Made by a program: the position numbers and the translations under genes
Part shown: piece by piece, positions 29,584 to 41,286 of the stretch
Numbering within the stretch: the first letter of the stretch is position 1
Layout: the number at the start of each line of letters is the position of its first letter
The notes under the pieces: generated by a model
Told to the model about the DNA's origin: nothing
Database searches by the model: none
Seen by the model: the letters and a program-made list of their open reading frames with translations, nothing else
Source: Ricordea florida
Lineage: Eukaryota; Cnidaria; Anthozoa; Corallimorpharia; Ricordeidae
Direction: 5' to 3'
NCBI GenBank assembly: GCA_949710005.1
Contig: OX453287.1
Coordinates: 1,142,501-1,206,500 of the forward strand
DNA: 64,000 nucleotides

Positions 29584-32500
29584 AATGAGTTGATAGAGTA
29601 ACCGTTTGAGACCTTAAAATCATACAGGGCATTCGCTCTGACAGAAGGCTTACTCTCGAAAAGTCAACGTCACTTTTCTCTTGCATGTTACAACGTACAC
29701 TGTCAGGTCGTTAAGTAAATGCTTGTTTCGTGTGTTTCATTTTCCCACGGACACAGCATCAGTTTCTCGACAAACTAAGCCATTTATAAAGACTTACTTA
29801 GATCAGTTTCTACTTTCAACTTTCAACTTTATTAAACACTCTTAATTTACATTTTCCATCGATCCTATACATATTTCTATACGTGATCTGGGAAAGCCCT
29901 TGAGTTCCCTTGCATGTATGTATCTATGCACGTACGTGTGTATGTAAGCTGTTATTTAAACACGGAAAATCATCAGTTGACTATTACAAGTTAAAAACTA
30001 AAACTATTTACAACTGCTTTACATGAGTGTCGTGTGGGAATCCGGTAAGTTGGACGCCTTCTTCAGAATTCGCCTAACTTGCGCAACAGATGTTATTCCC
30101 TTAAATGTTTCAAGGAGTAAAACTGTCGCTAAAAATAGCAAGGTGCACACAATTTGTCTCGACGTTCTCCGACATTACATCGCTCTCCGACGGATTTGAC
30201 TGAGCAGTGTCTATTGCAGCCTAAAATTGATCAATTTATACATCAGTTTTGTCGGTTCTTTTATCATTAGATCATACTTCATAGTTTTTCAGATCCAATG
30301 TGAATTAAAATGCCACTCGGAGCTGTAAAACGCTTATCTGTTTTGTCAAGTATGAACAGTTTTTCAAATCGACTGTCGTAAAATCCAAACTGTGCCAACA
30401 AACGACTCTGGCTACTCACTATTGTACCTAGCCCAATGAACCAATCAACTCAATGCAAATACATGTCGTTATCACCAAGCGTGGGAAAATATCTGCGAGC
30501 GATTAAGGATTGGTTATAGTTTTAATTCTGATTGATTGAGAAAGTGGCGCGAAATTGTTCAGCCAGTCGGTTATCTTAGCAATTCAAAACTAAAGCAAAA
30601 ACGAAAGTATTTTTGACAGTGAATTGAGCAACGCTCTTTCTTTTTCGTTTATCGGTTGATATCAGTGAGATTATCAGGTTACTCAGACGCGAGGCCCTTA
30701 GAACCTTTTACAGGACACTTTAAACCCATAAAGAATTTTTGCAGATATCTTAATTGCATCACGTAAAGAACGTTTAATAAGCTACGTTTTTCCCGCTCTT
30801 AAAGGTCTTTTCCAATAAAGCTACCATTTCCATAGATACTAATGTACCAAGGAAAGCAGTAACTAATGTTTGAAGAGAAGATTGCAGAATAGAGTTTTAA
30901 TTGGAGCTAATGCACTTTCCATTATTCTAAAAAGGGTATTAAAATTTAAGGATGTTCGTTTCGGCGGAAGAAACGCGAAATTTAAGCATCAAATTAAAGG
31001 TCTGGAGAAAAACGAAAAGGTACAAAGAAAATACCGAAAATGGGTAAATGGTTTAAATGAATCTAAGATTGGTTTTGCACTTTTCCAGGAAAAAAAATGC
31101 CTTCCGTTTCATTCAAATTAGGTGGAAGGTTTGTCAGAGCAAACTTTGACAGTTGAGGCATGAAAGGGTTGCTAATGAAAGGGTTGCTAATAAAAGGGTT
31201 GCTGAACCATAGTAGCATCATTGCGGCACGAAGAGGTTGACACGGTATATTATTAACGTGTTATATGCGTATAGCCGGACTTAAAAGCAATGTCTAGTCC
31301 TGCCTTCCTCCAAACCGATCCAAATTGCCTTAAGTGTGAATTTTCTCTATTACATCATATGTTTCCATTCTAATCATTGTGGTACCGCCGTTGATATTGG
31401 AGATAGTTTGATGCGTCAGATGGAGCTTTGGAAATGTTACAGCGGAAGAAAAACCGTATCATTAATAGGCCATTTGCAACAAACTGGTCACATGACTGAT
31501 AATTGGTGAACTTTAAGCTCGAACTTAATAAATTCCAAAAATGGAACGATCGTGTTTGTCTGAGCCAGAATAAAAGTTTTCAGAGAAATACATCTTAAGG
31601 TAAGGATTTTATAAATAACCATTTCGAAACTCGAAACTTTCCATACTTTTGTTTACGAACGAAAAGCTTTTGCAATTCAAGGTGAGCTTTCACGGTCACG
31701 TGACGAGTTGTTGCAAAAAGGCCAATTGATCACGTTAACTTTTGTTATGAAATACAGCGCCAGGCTTCCAAACATTACATTTTCAAAACGTTATTAAACT
31801 AGAACAATATTTTAATTCAAAGAAAAGGTATATATTAAATTTCCAATCTCGTTGCTCGTGCGGGTCAGTTTATACGGCTTTTGATGACATTGTATAATGG
31901 TCATTACGGCTTAGAATTCTTTTTTCTTTTTAATTTCGGCGAAAATGTCTTTTGAACATAATTAAAAACCCTCGAGAGGGCTTTTCCTTTTAAAAATTAA
32001 TTTTCCATCGCACTACATAGCGCTTTTAAATGGCATGGGTTTTACAGAAGAAAAATATTATTGGTTGTCATTGGCTGTCGCTAAAATTGTTTCCTTTATA
32101 AATCTCCGGCTATCAACAAGTTATAAATATTGGTAGCTTGCAAGCTGAGATGGTGGATGGGTTTTTAAAGCAACGTGGTTTCATTAGTTTTCAGTCCTGT
32201 GACAGGATTTTCTGATTAATCGAACCGAATTCAGAGAACTAGGGCTTGAGGTTTTTATCACGTGAAAATCCCCTTAAATCGGCAATTTTCTTTTGTATAT
32301 GATTGTGGTAAGTGTATTTGAGATATTGAATGTATGATATGTAATGTTACTGTGATATGTGTCTATTCTAGCAACTTTAGCATCAGAAGAATTCGCACAA
32401 AAATAGACAGACCATTACACTGTACCTTGTTATATTGTTTGCGATTATATTTACAGTCAGCTTATGTCCATGTAGACTTAATGCTCAAGTTGAAAAAAAG

Positions 32501-35500
32501 TGAACTACAAAGAGCGCCGTTATTTAAGATATATGGTCCCCTCTTTGTTGATATTTACATAAAATCATTCGGTGCCGTGTAAGCTTGTGTTAAGTGCTAG
32601 CAGATGTGAGAGAATGAAATGTTTCATTGTGAACTAAGCATTTGTACCAAAACGATTTGCACGATACTAAAACATTTAATAGAATTTTTTGTTTGTTTTG
32701 GCTACAATCCTAGTAGAATATATTACGGTTTTGGAGATTTCTATTGTCAAATGGATTGGTGAAGTTGAGCTGCATGTATGCATTCTTCACGAACTTGTAT
32801 GTACATTGTTTCGAACTTAAGTCCTGCGGCCCATCTTTCTTTGGTTACTGTTGACTACAAATTGACTTGCGCAAAGCATGTAAACGGATTAAGTGGAAAT
32901 TGGTTGATTTGGAAATATGTTGCTCATTCTAAAACTGACTAGTTATAGCTCGGAGTATACTTTTTTCTACAACTACTATAATTTGCGATTGTAGCAGTAA
33001 CATGTCCAAATAGATTGCATGAATGTTTGTATTTATTTTGTATTTATATCTTTAAAAACCGTTTAATGTACGTGAACAACTGACCATTCAAGCGAAAGTA
33101 TAGTATGTGTAATTGAAGGAACCTCTTATGCAGCAATATACTTCGTCTTGGAGCTATAACGCCCACTGTAGAGAGATGGTATGCCTCATTCACTTCTACT
33201 AACTAACGCAGCTGACTCCAGACATTTCACATCGCAATCGGCCCATATTTAACTCTCAACAAAAATAATTATATATCATTTGGAATAATGCAATTTTACT
33301 ATGCAGAATACAGCTCAAAGTAAATCATGAATTTTTTTATTATTTTTAGTTCGCAAATGTACCTTTTTCTAATCCAGTTGGTATCATATATTTGTTGCTA
33401 TATTCATAGAAGAGCTCACGATTTATCCGATTACAAGCTAGACATAACACGTGTTGTTGCCTACAATCGCAGCGTGTTTCCCAATCAAGAAAAATAAAAC
33501 ATCTTTCATAGATCTCATGACTTTTGAGATAAGTCCTGCACGATGGATCTAGACTTAACTTCATCATAGCATCGATGAAGCATCTTTTATGGTGAAATAA
33601 GAGTTTTCAGTTCTCTATCTGTTCATTGAATTTTTTTTTGGCAATATTTGTCTTATTAAAAGGCTTAAGGAAGTATGGTTTATTGGAGCATGAAAAGACA
33701 CGTAAATTATAGGTAAAGATACGTAAATTATGGTAACGAAAACGACGCTTTGCAAATGTATTAAAATGTTTCGTTATATCTCGGTAAATATCACAGGTTT
33801 TTAACGATTTATCAATTATCCAAAAAGGCGATCGCTAAAAGTCTGTTGTTGCTATATTAAAGCTTTAATGTTCTTTTATTGCCACAGTGTACCACTTTTC
33901 CATTTGTGATTGCAAACACGCCAACGCCGTGATGTGCAAACCGTGAAATGTAAAGAGAATATTAATAGTGTAGAGAACCCCAGAGCAATCCTTCTTTTAA
34001 AGGGGGTAACAGTATTAGGTTTTTTAGAGAGCTTTTGTCGTCCATTAAAAGGGTGACGGAAAATTCTAGCGATAGCTCATTAATGCAAAGTCTGACACGA
34101 TTTCTTTTATGCCATTATTTGTATTCAAATCAAATTGATGAATCAGAAGGTTAGCAGACTAGGATGAGCGTAGATGTAAAGCTGTTTTCTGTAAATGAAA
34201 GACATTTGAGGAGCCATCAGCGGTATTTTGAGGATTATGTAAATCCACGCCCACTTTTTGAAGGGAAGTTTAATTAGACAGTTGACATAAATGTAAATCA
34301 TAAGACCATTTCTTGACGCTAAATGTACGTACATAATTTTTAAAGTAATTTAAATGATATTATCATAGTAATAAAAAATAATTTTATAATATAAAATAAT
34401 AACATTATAGTAATAATAATGCTGATGACGATGATAGTAATACTAATAGATCATTAGATTGCAAGCTGTAGCTCAGTGGATTTTACTTTTACTTACACTA
34501 AGCCAAATAAATATTTTCGGGTGATTCCTTGTATAGATTTGAATACAAGAAGAGAAACTTTATAGCATATTCAACATCTGACTGGTGACCAGTGTAAATT
34601 AACCAGGATTTGTGTTCTTTGACATTAATTACAATTATTTGTATCAGAAACCCAAAGCCATTTATTTAAAAGAATAGTCAAAAAAACATTGAAAAAACTT
34701 GCTACAATTAGCGAGCGCGAGATTAAATTTTTAGACAACCTTTTCGTTTGTCGTTCATGTCACTGTAGAGAGATTTTTAAGAGCAATTTGTTTACCTTCT
34801 TTTCAAAACAAGTTACAGCAAACCAACCATGTACCTCTGACAGCATTTCTAGGGTTCTCTATTTTCTACATTTTAGAACAATTCTATATTATCAGTTTTG
34901 TTTTTCATTCGTGCACATAGTTGTTTAAGTTTTCAAAACATGCAATTTATATTCTCGATAGAGCCCCTTAAACTGCCCATGCCCAAGCTTTTAGGCCCAG
35001 ACGCTACTTGTTAGTACTTTGTTGTTAGCTTTTAAATTTCTTTTTTGTCCCAAATGGGCATAGCCTGGAATTAAACTATCTTCATCTTCAATTGATTTCA
35101 TCTATTTTTGTTGCTACCTTGATTAGAATTAGCCATAAAATGCGTGCTTGTCGTGAGAGAAATGTCTCGTTTAAGTCGTGTTAATTCCTGTAATAAAATA
35201 TTTATTCCGTTGCTTTCTGTCAGTTGGCAGGCTCTGGTGTTTGTTCACTATACTTTATTGGAATTTGGTCAGTTTTTTCCGGTTCACCCTTTAAGCCCTG
35301 TACTTGGATTAAAATCGACGCAATTCGTTTATTTAAGAGACAATGTGCACCATTACCTGGAAGAGAAATCACTTTGGCTGTTCTTGAGACGATTACTGTT
35401 CATGTTTGTCGTGTCCAACTGAGAAGGTAAATCATGCTAATTGTACAAAATTTAGAATCGTAGGCGAAACAGTCCAAGTTTTTACTGATTTCTCGCTGCT

Positions 35501-38154
35501 GCAAACTTGTAACAAAACAGCTTGCAACTTAATCTTCATAATAGCACGTCTTACTTAGTTTTTTGTTATGAATTTGTGTTTTTTTAGCCGAGTAGCCCGT
35601 ATTTATCTTTGTATAAGACCACGCTTCGTGACCCTCAGTTTATACAAAAGTCACAATGTTTTGGTCATTGCTTCCTTCAGTGGTTACTTTGCAGTGTTTT
35701 CAAGAATATTTATTGCGATATTTCTACTTAAACGCAGTAGCTGTAAGAATGCATGATTGTAAAATGTTACCATTGTAGTGTTTGTTAACTCACAAAAGGC
35801 CTCCATTAAAGCCAAAGGTGATATTCGTTTAAATTTGAAGTAATACCTTGTTAATTCGCTGACCATAGGTCTCAAGGTTAAATCGGACCGAATTACTGTA
35901 TACTTGACTCTTACCAGTAATAGTATTGTACTTATTGTTTGGTGCGAGGAACCATGAATTGCATTGCGGGAAACAAACCGCGCGTCGGGCGACAAAAAGT
36001 GATATTTGTTCGACCAGCTTTCTAAGATAATATTATATTTTCCATTTTGAATTGGATCCAGCCACGAACGTTTGTCTTAGCGCTGTGTTTACAAAGTATT
36101 TCTGCTTTAAAGCCTTTTTTTCGCAAATTAATCAATTTTAGGTCACTATTCTTGTTTAGAGGTACAAAATTATGTAGAAGCGTTGGAGATGGTGGAAAAC
36201 ATGGCTAACCAGGATCTGTTGAATACAATTACTTGGTCAACCACACTTTATAACTCAAGTTTAAAATATAGAAGTCAACGCAAACTGAAATTGGATCAAT
36301 CGTTGGTTGCAAACAAATTGTCTTGCGTTCTTTCCAGCTGTTTTGTTTTATTAAGTCGGGCAAGCCATATAAGCTTTCTTCCAGGCAGGCTATATTTTTT
36401 CTCCATTACTCTACTGTTATGAAAATCACACATTGTTATTTATTTATTGAGGAACCAAGTTTTTATTGTGCTCATGCTCTGTACATGTGAAGAAGGAAAT
36501 GTTTTATGGAAATGTTCTTCATCTGGGGACAGATGTTGCTCTATTTGTTACAATCTCTTCTTAAGTTCAATCGCTATCCACGTTGTCGCAGCATGATACT
36601 TGAAGTCATCGAAATGATTTATTCAAGAAGGGCACAAATTAGTTGCTAAAATTTCCAAGAGCGTATTTAAATTTCACCAATCAGTAGCTGACATGCTTGG
36701 TTAATCATGGGACCTGATACAAAGTTGACATAAGCGATGTTTGCCCTGGTCGCTTGCGCAGCTATGTGATACTGTTGTTTATTTCTGTACCCTAAGTCTT
36801 TCTGACAACAAACGTTCTTGCTGTGACAGAGTGCACAAAGAAAATTGGTATTTTTCTCTTCTTTTTGCGTCGAGTTAACGTCTACTGCGTCGAGATTGCG
36901 CCTACTTATGCAGTGGTCGCTTTTTACTGAAAAAATTCAACTCGCTTGCTTTTTGGATGCGCAGGTGTACAAACATGAAAAAGATTATCCTTTACTTGTT
37001 TGACATAACAAACAACTTAATTTAACACTTACGATGACCATTTTTACAGCAGATCATCCTCTTTTTCTTCATCTTTATATTGTGAGCTCTTAAAAAAACA
37101 CTGTGCTTATTTTTCTTTTCATAACTGCCAACTATTTTTGCAGGAGGTAAAATTTCTTATGTGACATCCTCGAGTATTCAGTGCTTGAAATGTGTTAATT
37201 GCTGGTTCAGTTTTCTCTCACTCAGTTGCCGTAGTTAGTTCCCCTTTGACCTTTATGGTTCATGATATGCTGAAGAAATTGTGTTCCAGTTTTTTAAAGT
37301 GCGAAAAGTACGGCAAAGCTAAGTTAGTTGAGATCCGCATTAAGTATTCAGCTGCGCTTCAAGTCACATTTATGCTGCTTAATCCTTACGTTACCAATCG
37401 TCAAACGCGATGATTTGTCGAGAGACAAATTGACTTCTCAGCGACAGCAGGTGTTTCAACCAGTAATTAGCAATCTTCACTGCTAGGTGCTGCTCCAGAC
37501 AAAAACATTGAGGTTTGAAAATATCCTGTTTGATTTGTATATTGATACAAAAAAGAGCAAAAAGGATTGGTTTCAGTTGATGTGAAGTTAATGAGATCCG
37601 TTGAGCACAATCATTACACTTGTCATGCGAGTTTCTTTCCGTCTTAAGCGAAGTGATATTAAGACAGTAATGAGCAAATACTAGTCTTTGTTATGAATGG
37701 TGAGTCAAGGTTTCAATTTTCCGTAAGTGAATAAGCATTACTTTTAAATTTTTGATTCGCTAATCAGTTAGACTCCGCTTTCTTAACATCCGACGCATTG
37801 TTTTTAAAGAGAATAATAACAAAGTGCAAACAGGAGTTGGTACAGATTGTTGAAGCTCTGTAACATGCTTGGTCCAATTTTGCGTCTTCAATGAAAAGAT
37901 TATTTGTTAAAAGACTGTACAATACAACATGCACTGGTGAGCTGAAATCAAAGTAACGATGACTGCTTATCATCGTTTCTCAACCTAGACAGGATATGGT
38001 AAACATTACGGGAAAGCATGAATTATACAAGACTTATGGTTTCTTTTTTTAACTCCGTTTTTTAGTGTCAGCCACAAAGAAGGATTTTTATTGCGTTTTT
38101 AAACTGTCCTATTCACTTTGCAGTGAACTCTGCCGGGGACGAAGGTGCCTCGCT

Positions 38155-39201
38155 ATGAATACATCAACCAATTCTAACTACCAATCAGATGGCACGGTTG
38201 ACCCAGACGTCACTCACATCACTGCGGCTATTTTGGGAGGAATGTTAATCATTTTTACATTAATTGGTAACTCTCTGGTTTGCTTGAGTTTCTATATGTT
38301 TAAAGAACTGCAGACAGTGTGTCACTACTTCGTGATTAGTCTGAGTGCGGCTGATATCCTTGTTGCCATGGTAGCGATGCCCTTTTGGTGCGCCTTGCAA
38401 GTGACGTCCAATCAGTGGATTTTCAGCAAGAACTTAAAGGTATTCTGGGATTGTATGGACATTCTGTGTGGTACCGCTTCCATAATGAACTTAACTGCTG
38501 TGTCAATTGACCGCCATGCTGCCATCACAGATCCCTTTTCCTACCCCTCTGTTATGACTACCCCTCGAGCCCTAACCATGATATTCTTCGTGTGGTTGTA
38601 TGCCATCTTGGTTTCCAGCCTTAAACTCGCAAGCTGGCCTAACAAACAGGGTTATATGGTGTTCGTGGCATGCGCAAGTTTTTTTATCCCGTTATTTGTA
38701 ATGCTCATTATGTATCTACGGATTTACCTTGTTGCTAGGCAACAGGTGCAACGCCTGCGTACAGGTCGGAACTTTGCAACTGACATTAAAGCAGCCAAGA
38801 CGATCGCCGCTTTGATTGGTCTTTTTGTGTTTTGTTGGGGACCGTTTTTCGCCATTGTTCTTATCTATGCTCATGATTTGCACTTTCCTGTTCCGACAAC
38901 AGTAGTCAACATCATTAAATGGATGGAATACACAAGTTCCTGTTTAAATCCGATTATATATTCTTGCCTCAATCGCAGCTACCGAAGAGCTTATCGAAAA
39001 CTCTGTAAACGTTTACGTACTCTTCGAGATCGGTCCGAGTCTTCAGCGAGTGCCAGTTCTCGACACAAGACAGTAGGTTCGTTCAGTTCGATGTCTTACG
39101 AAGGCAAACGAGAAGTCACGGCGGATCAACGAACTTTTCGAACCAGCACCGTCGTGAAAGAATGCGTAGCAGTAAGACTGATTATCACTTCCTCGATATG
39201 A
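38155..39201 (+). CDS. Class A G-protein-coupled receptor with aminergic signatures
   Basis: A 348-residue seven-helix receptor with an intronless coding region. The start is the first ATG in the frame; a pyrimidine tract ending ttttttag just before 38066 suggests an upstream non-coding exon. Landmarks: N39 (1.50), D67 (2.50) in LSAADILVAM, D102 (3.32, the amine-binding Asp), DRH at 119-121 in place of DRY, W147 (4.50), P179 (5.50), CWGPFF 227-232, W256 (7.40), Y259 (7.43) and NPIIY 265-269. F6.51, F6.52, W7.40 and Y7.43 with D3.32 form the aminergic binding set. Oddities: Lys at 3.25 where Cys is almost invariant, a very short second extracellular loop (about WPNKQG) with no Cys, and Glu at 7.42. 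The tail is Ser/Arg-rich. One N-glycosylation site lies at N2. The ligand cannot be assigned; an orphan lineage-specific receptor is likely. Confidence 0.92.
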   Translation: MNTSTNSNYQSDGTVDPDVTHITAAILGGMLIIFTLIGNSLVCLSFYMFKELQTVCHYFVISLSAADILVAMVAMPFWCALQVTSNQWIFSKNLKVFWDCMDILCGTASIMNLTAVSIDRHAAITDPFSYPSVMTTPRALTMIFFVWLYAILVSSLKLASWPNKQGYMVFVACASFFIPLFVMLIMYLRIYLVARQQVQRLRTGRNFATDIKAAKTIAALIGLFVFCWGPFFAIVLIYAHDLHFPVPTTVVNIIKWMEYTSSCLNPIIYSCLNRSYRRAYRKLCKRLRTLRDRSESSASASSRHKTVGSFSSMSYEGKREVTADQRTFRTSTVVKECVAVRLIITSSI

Positions 39202-39744
39202 TTTTAAACTTAATTAACTTCTAACGAAATGCTGAATTTAGTGTTTGTGTCTCCTAGTATGACGAACTTTATCAGCCATAACAAACAGATGCGTTGTAAG
39301 ATTATAAGATGGTTCAGCTCTTATGACAAAAGTTAACGCTTCTCGCATTCGCGAAGAGCGCTTGAATTTTTCTTTTTTGTGCGTCATTATCGTCTATACG
39401 GTTATCTTTAAAACTTTTAATAGCTCGTGTAAGCCTACATGTAAGTAATAACCCTAATAAATAAGTAAAGAAATAAGAAAATAAATAAACTAAAAACTGA
39501 ATGGATTAACCAATTATGGGTTGTTATCACCTTTCATGACGTTATTTGAAGTAACACGTTATTTACAGTGGCTTATGTAACTGGTCTCAGTAAAGGACGA
39601 GGATAGTCGCAACTCAATAGACAGCAGATATAGAAAATAAACTAAAATATATCTTTATTTTATTAACTTAGATGTCGATAAAGTTACATGTTTCTTGGGT
39701 TCATAGATGTGTACCTTGGAACCACTATTTTGAACTCTATTTAA

Positions 39745-39913
39745 ACAATAGAGTGTTTCTGTCGAGGAACTGTCGGCTGATAGTTGCCCCGCGGAAATTT
39801 GATGTTCTTAAAACAAATATTTCGCTTCGAGGGCAAATATGCTAGTTTTCAGAACATCAAATTTCCAAGGCGCAACTATCGGACCGATAGTTCCGAGACA
39901 TAAACACTATTGT
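39745..39913. repeat. Long fold-back element downstream of the GPCR
   Basis: The left arm (aacaatagagtgtttctgtc ... ggctgatagttgcc ... gaaatttgatgttct) pairs with the right arm (agaacatcaaatttcc ... gcgcaactatcgg ... gagacataaacactattgt) over about 75 bp with few mismatches. Related phrases such as ggcactatgcgctgatagtg occur up to about 40165, so the full element may reach there. Confidence 0.8.
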
Positions 39914-40445
39914 CTTTATTGTTCACTACTAAATTTTTTTCCGCGCGGCAGTTGAAAAACAGTCAAAACCCACTAAATGCAGATCAATCAAATATTTATC
40001 CATGCGCACAGCCTGAAATTTTAATAATTCGCATCGTACATTGCCTACAAAATGCAGTATAATCAGAAAATTCACATTTTCACGGACGGGCACTATCCAT
40101 CCGGGTATTTTCCTCGGAAGGGCACTATGCGCTGATAGTGTGTCTCCGCGAACGAACACTATCGCGTCACGTGATCAATTTAAACCAATAAGAATCGGAG
40201 AAAATTTAGTGGTGAACTATAAGAGCGAGTAATTTTGTCTCCTTACTTTGGTTTTGCGCGGGCAGTTGGTGGCCGTATGATTCAACATATCAGGATTTAA
40301 CACAACTCTTTAATTCTTAATCAGATATTGGAGGGCGTATTCTTATATGGAACCTCAAATGGAATTTTCTTAAAAGCCTCCCAGAAGATTGAATAAACAC
40401 AGCGAGATGCAGCTTAACAGAATATCTCAACACGTGAACAACATT

Positions 40446-40542
40446 TTAACCCTTCAAGCCCTAACGGGTGTCCATATGACGAGTAAAATCGTCTTAGCCA
40501 GAGTAAAATCTATAAGATCACTCTTAGGGCTTAAACGGTTAA
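40446..40542. mobile_element. Solitary copy of a TTAA fold-back MITE
   Basis: Termini ttaacccttcaagcccta and tagggcttaaacggttaa form an inverted repeat; each outer end is TTAA. The interior (gacgagtaaaatcgtc, gccagagtaaaatctataag) matches the unit of the tandem array at 61849-62402, with several substitutions and a small deletion in the middle. TTAA ends suggest Kolobok- or piggyBac-type mobilisation. Confidence 0.8.
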
Positions 40543-41286
40543 CTGACCCGTCGCATTCATTTACTTTTCCTGTTTTTCGTCGATCTTTGAAACTATCGAC
40601 AAAGAAGTTTGGAATCGAGCGCACTATTGGTAAGTTAAGGGGTGGGAGTGGGGGAACCTTTACACTATTATTATTATTATTTTTTTTTTCATACATTGGC
40701 CTCCAGGTTCCCCTGCCCCGCACTCGCCATGCTAGCGGGAATGATTCGTTGGGGAATTAAAGGAACTGCAAACAGTATAGCCACTTGTAGATATTTTAAG
40801 ATGCATGATCTTATATATAACTTTTTATATAACTTTTCTGCCATAGTAAGCGAGCGTTTTACGAACGAAGATTTTCTTAAGCTTAAATTCATACAGTAGT
40901 GGCACTAAATCGTGTACAAGAGACCCAGTTGAAGGAGTAAGAACAAAGCTACAGAGAGTAATATCCAAATTTGACTAAACTACTAGTGGTGAATCCCTTT
41001 TACGGAATACGGTCATGGTAACGTGGACGTTGTTTAACTTCGTTGCAGAATACGGCCAACATTTGCGAGCCACATTTTGCCTTGTTCCTTAGCAACCGGA
41101 GATCGTCACACACAAACCGTGCGAACTCAGTCACCGCAAAGTTCCGTGATTCCCACGCAGAGTACTTGCGACACTTGTTGCACCTGATCGTAAACAGTTC
41201 AAGGTGAAACACTGACAAGTGTCTTTGTCGAACGATGCCAAATCCGTTTTGCCTGGCTTGCAACGAGAAAGGTGTGGTTACCTATT

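Larger units (their letters stand above)
22430..38154. other. Long intergenic region without recognised gene
   Basis: About 15.7 kb where I find only short chance frames with no recognisable motif. It holds the repeats listed separately (27056, 27604, 28449, 29323), a threefold 15-bp duplication near 31160-31203 (aaagggttgctaatg), and two similar segments near 28165-28210 and 29090-29125 (ttgacaggagctctactctcg-type) ending in AAAT tails. The ZCCHC4 3'UTR lies at its left edge and the 5' region of the GPCR at its right. Confidence 0.5.
39202..41286. other. Intergenic region between the GPCR and the UPF0547 gene
   Basis: The region holds GPCR 3' sequence with AATAAATAAGTAAAG-type tails near 39455-39490, the fold-back element at 39745-39913, and a single copy of the 100-bp fold-back MITE at 40446-40542. 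The 3'UTR of the minus-strand UPF0547 gene is at its right edge. A minus-strand open stretch at 41000-41263 with CNKC is cysteine-containing but not recognised. Confidence 0.5.

Noticed and set aside
30870-31121. Basic 83-residue plus-strand frame
   Set aside because: Lys-rich composition follows from A-rich DNA; no similarity or start context supports a gene.
38065-38154. Upstream extension of the GPCR frame starting at a GTG
   Set aside because: There is no ATG in this part; it follows a splice-acceptor-like ttttttag and is more likely 5'UTR.
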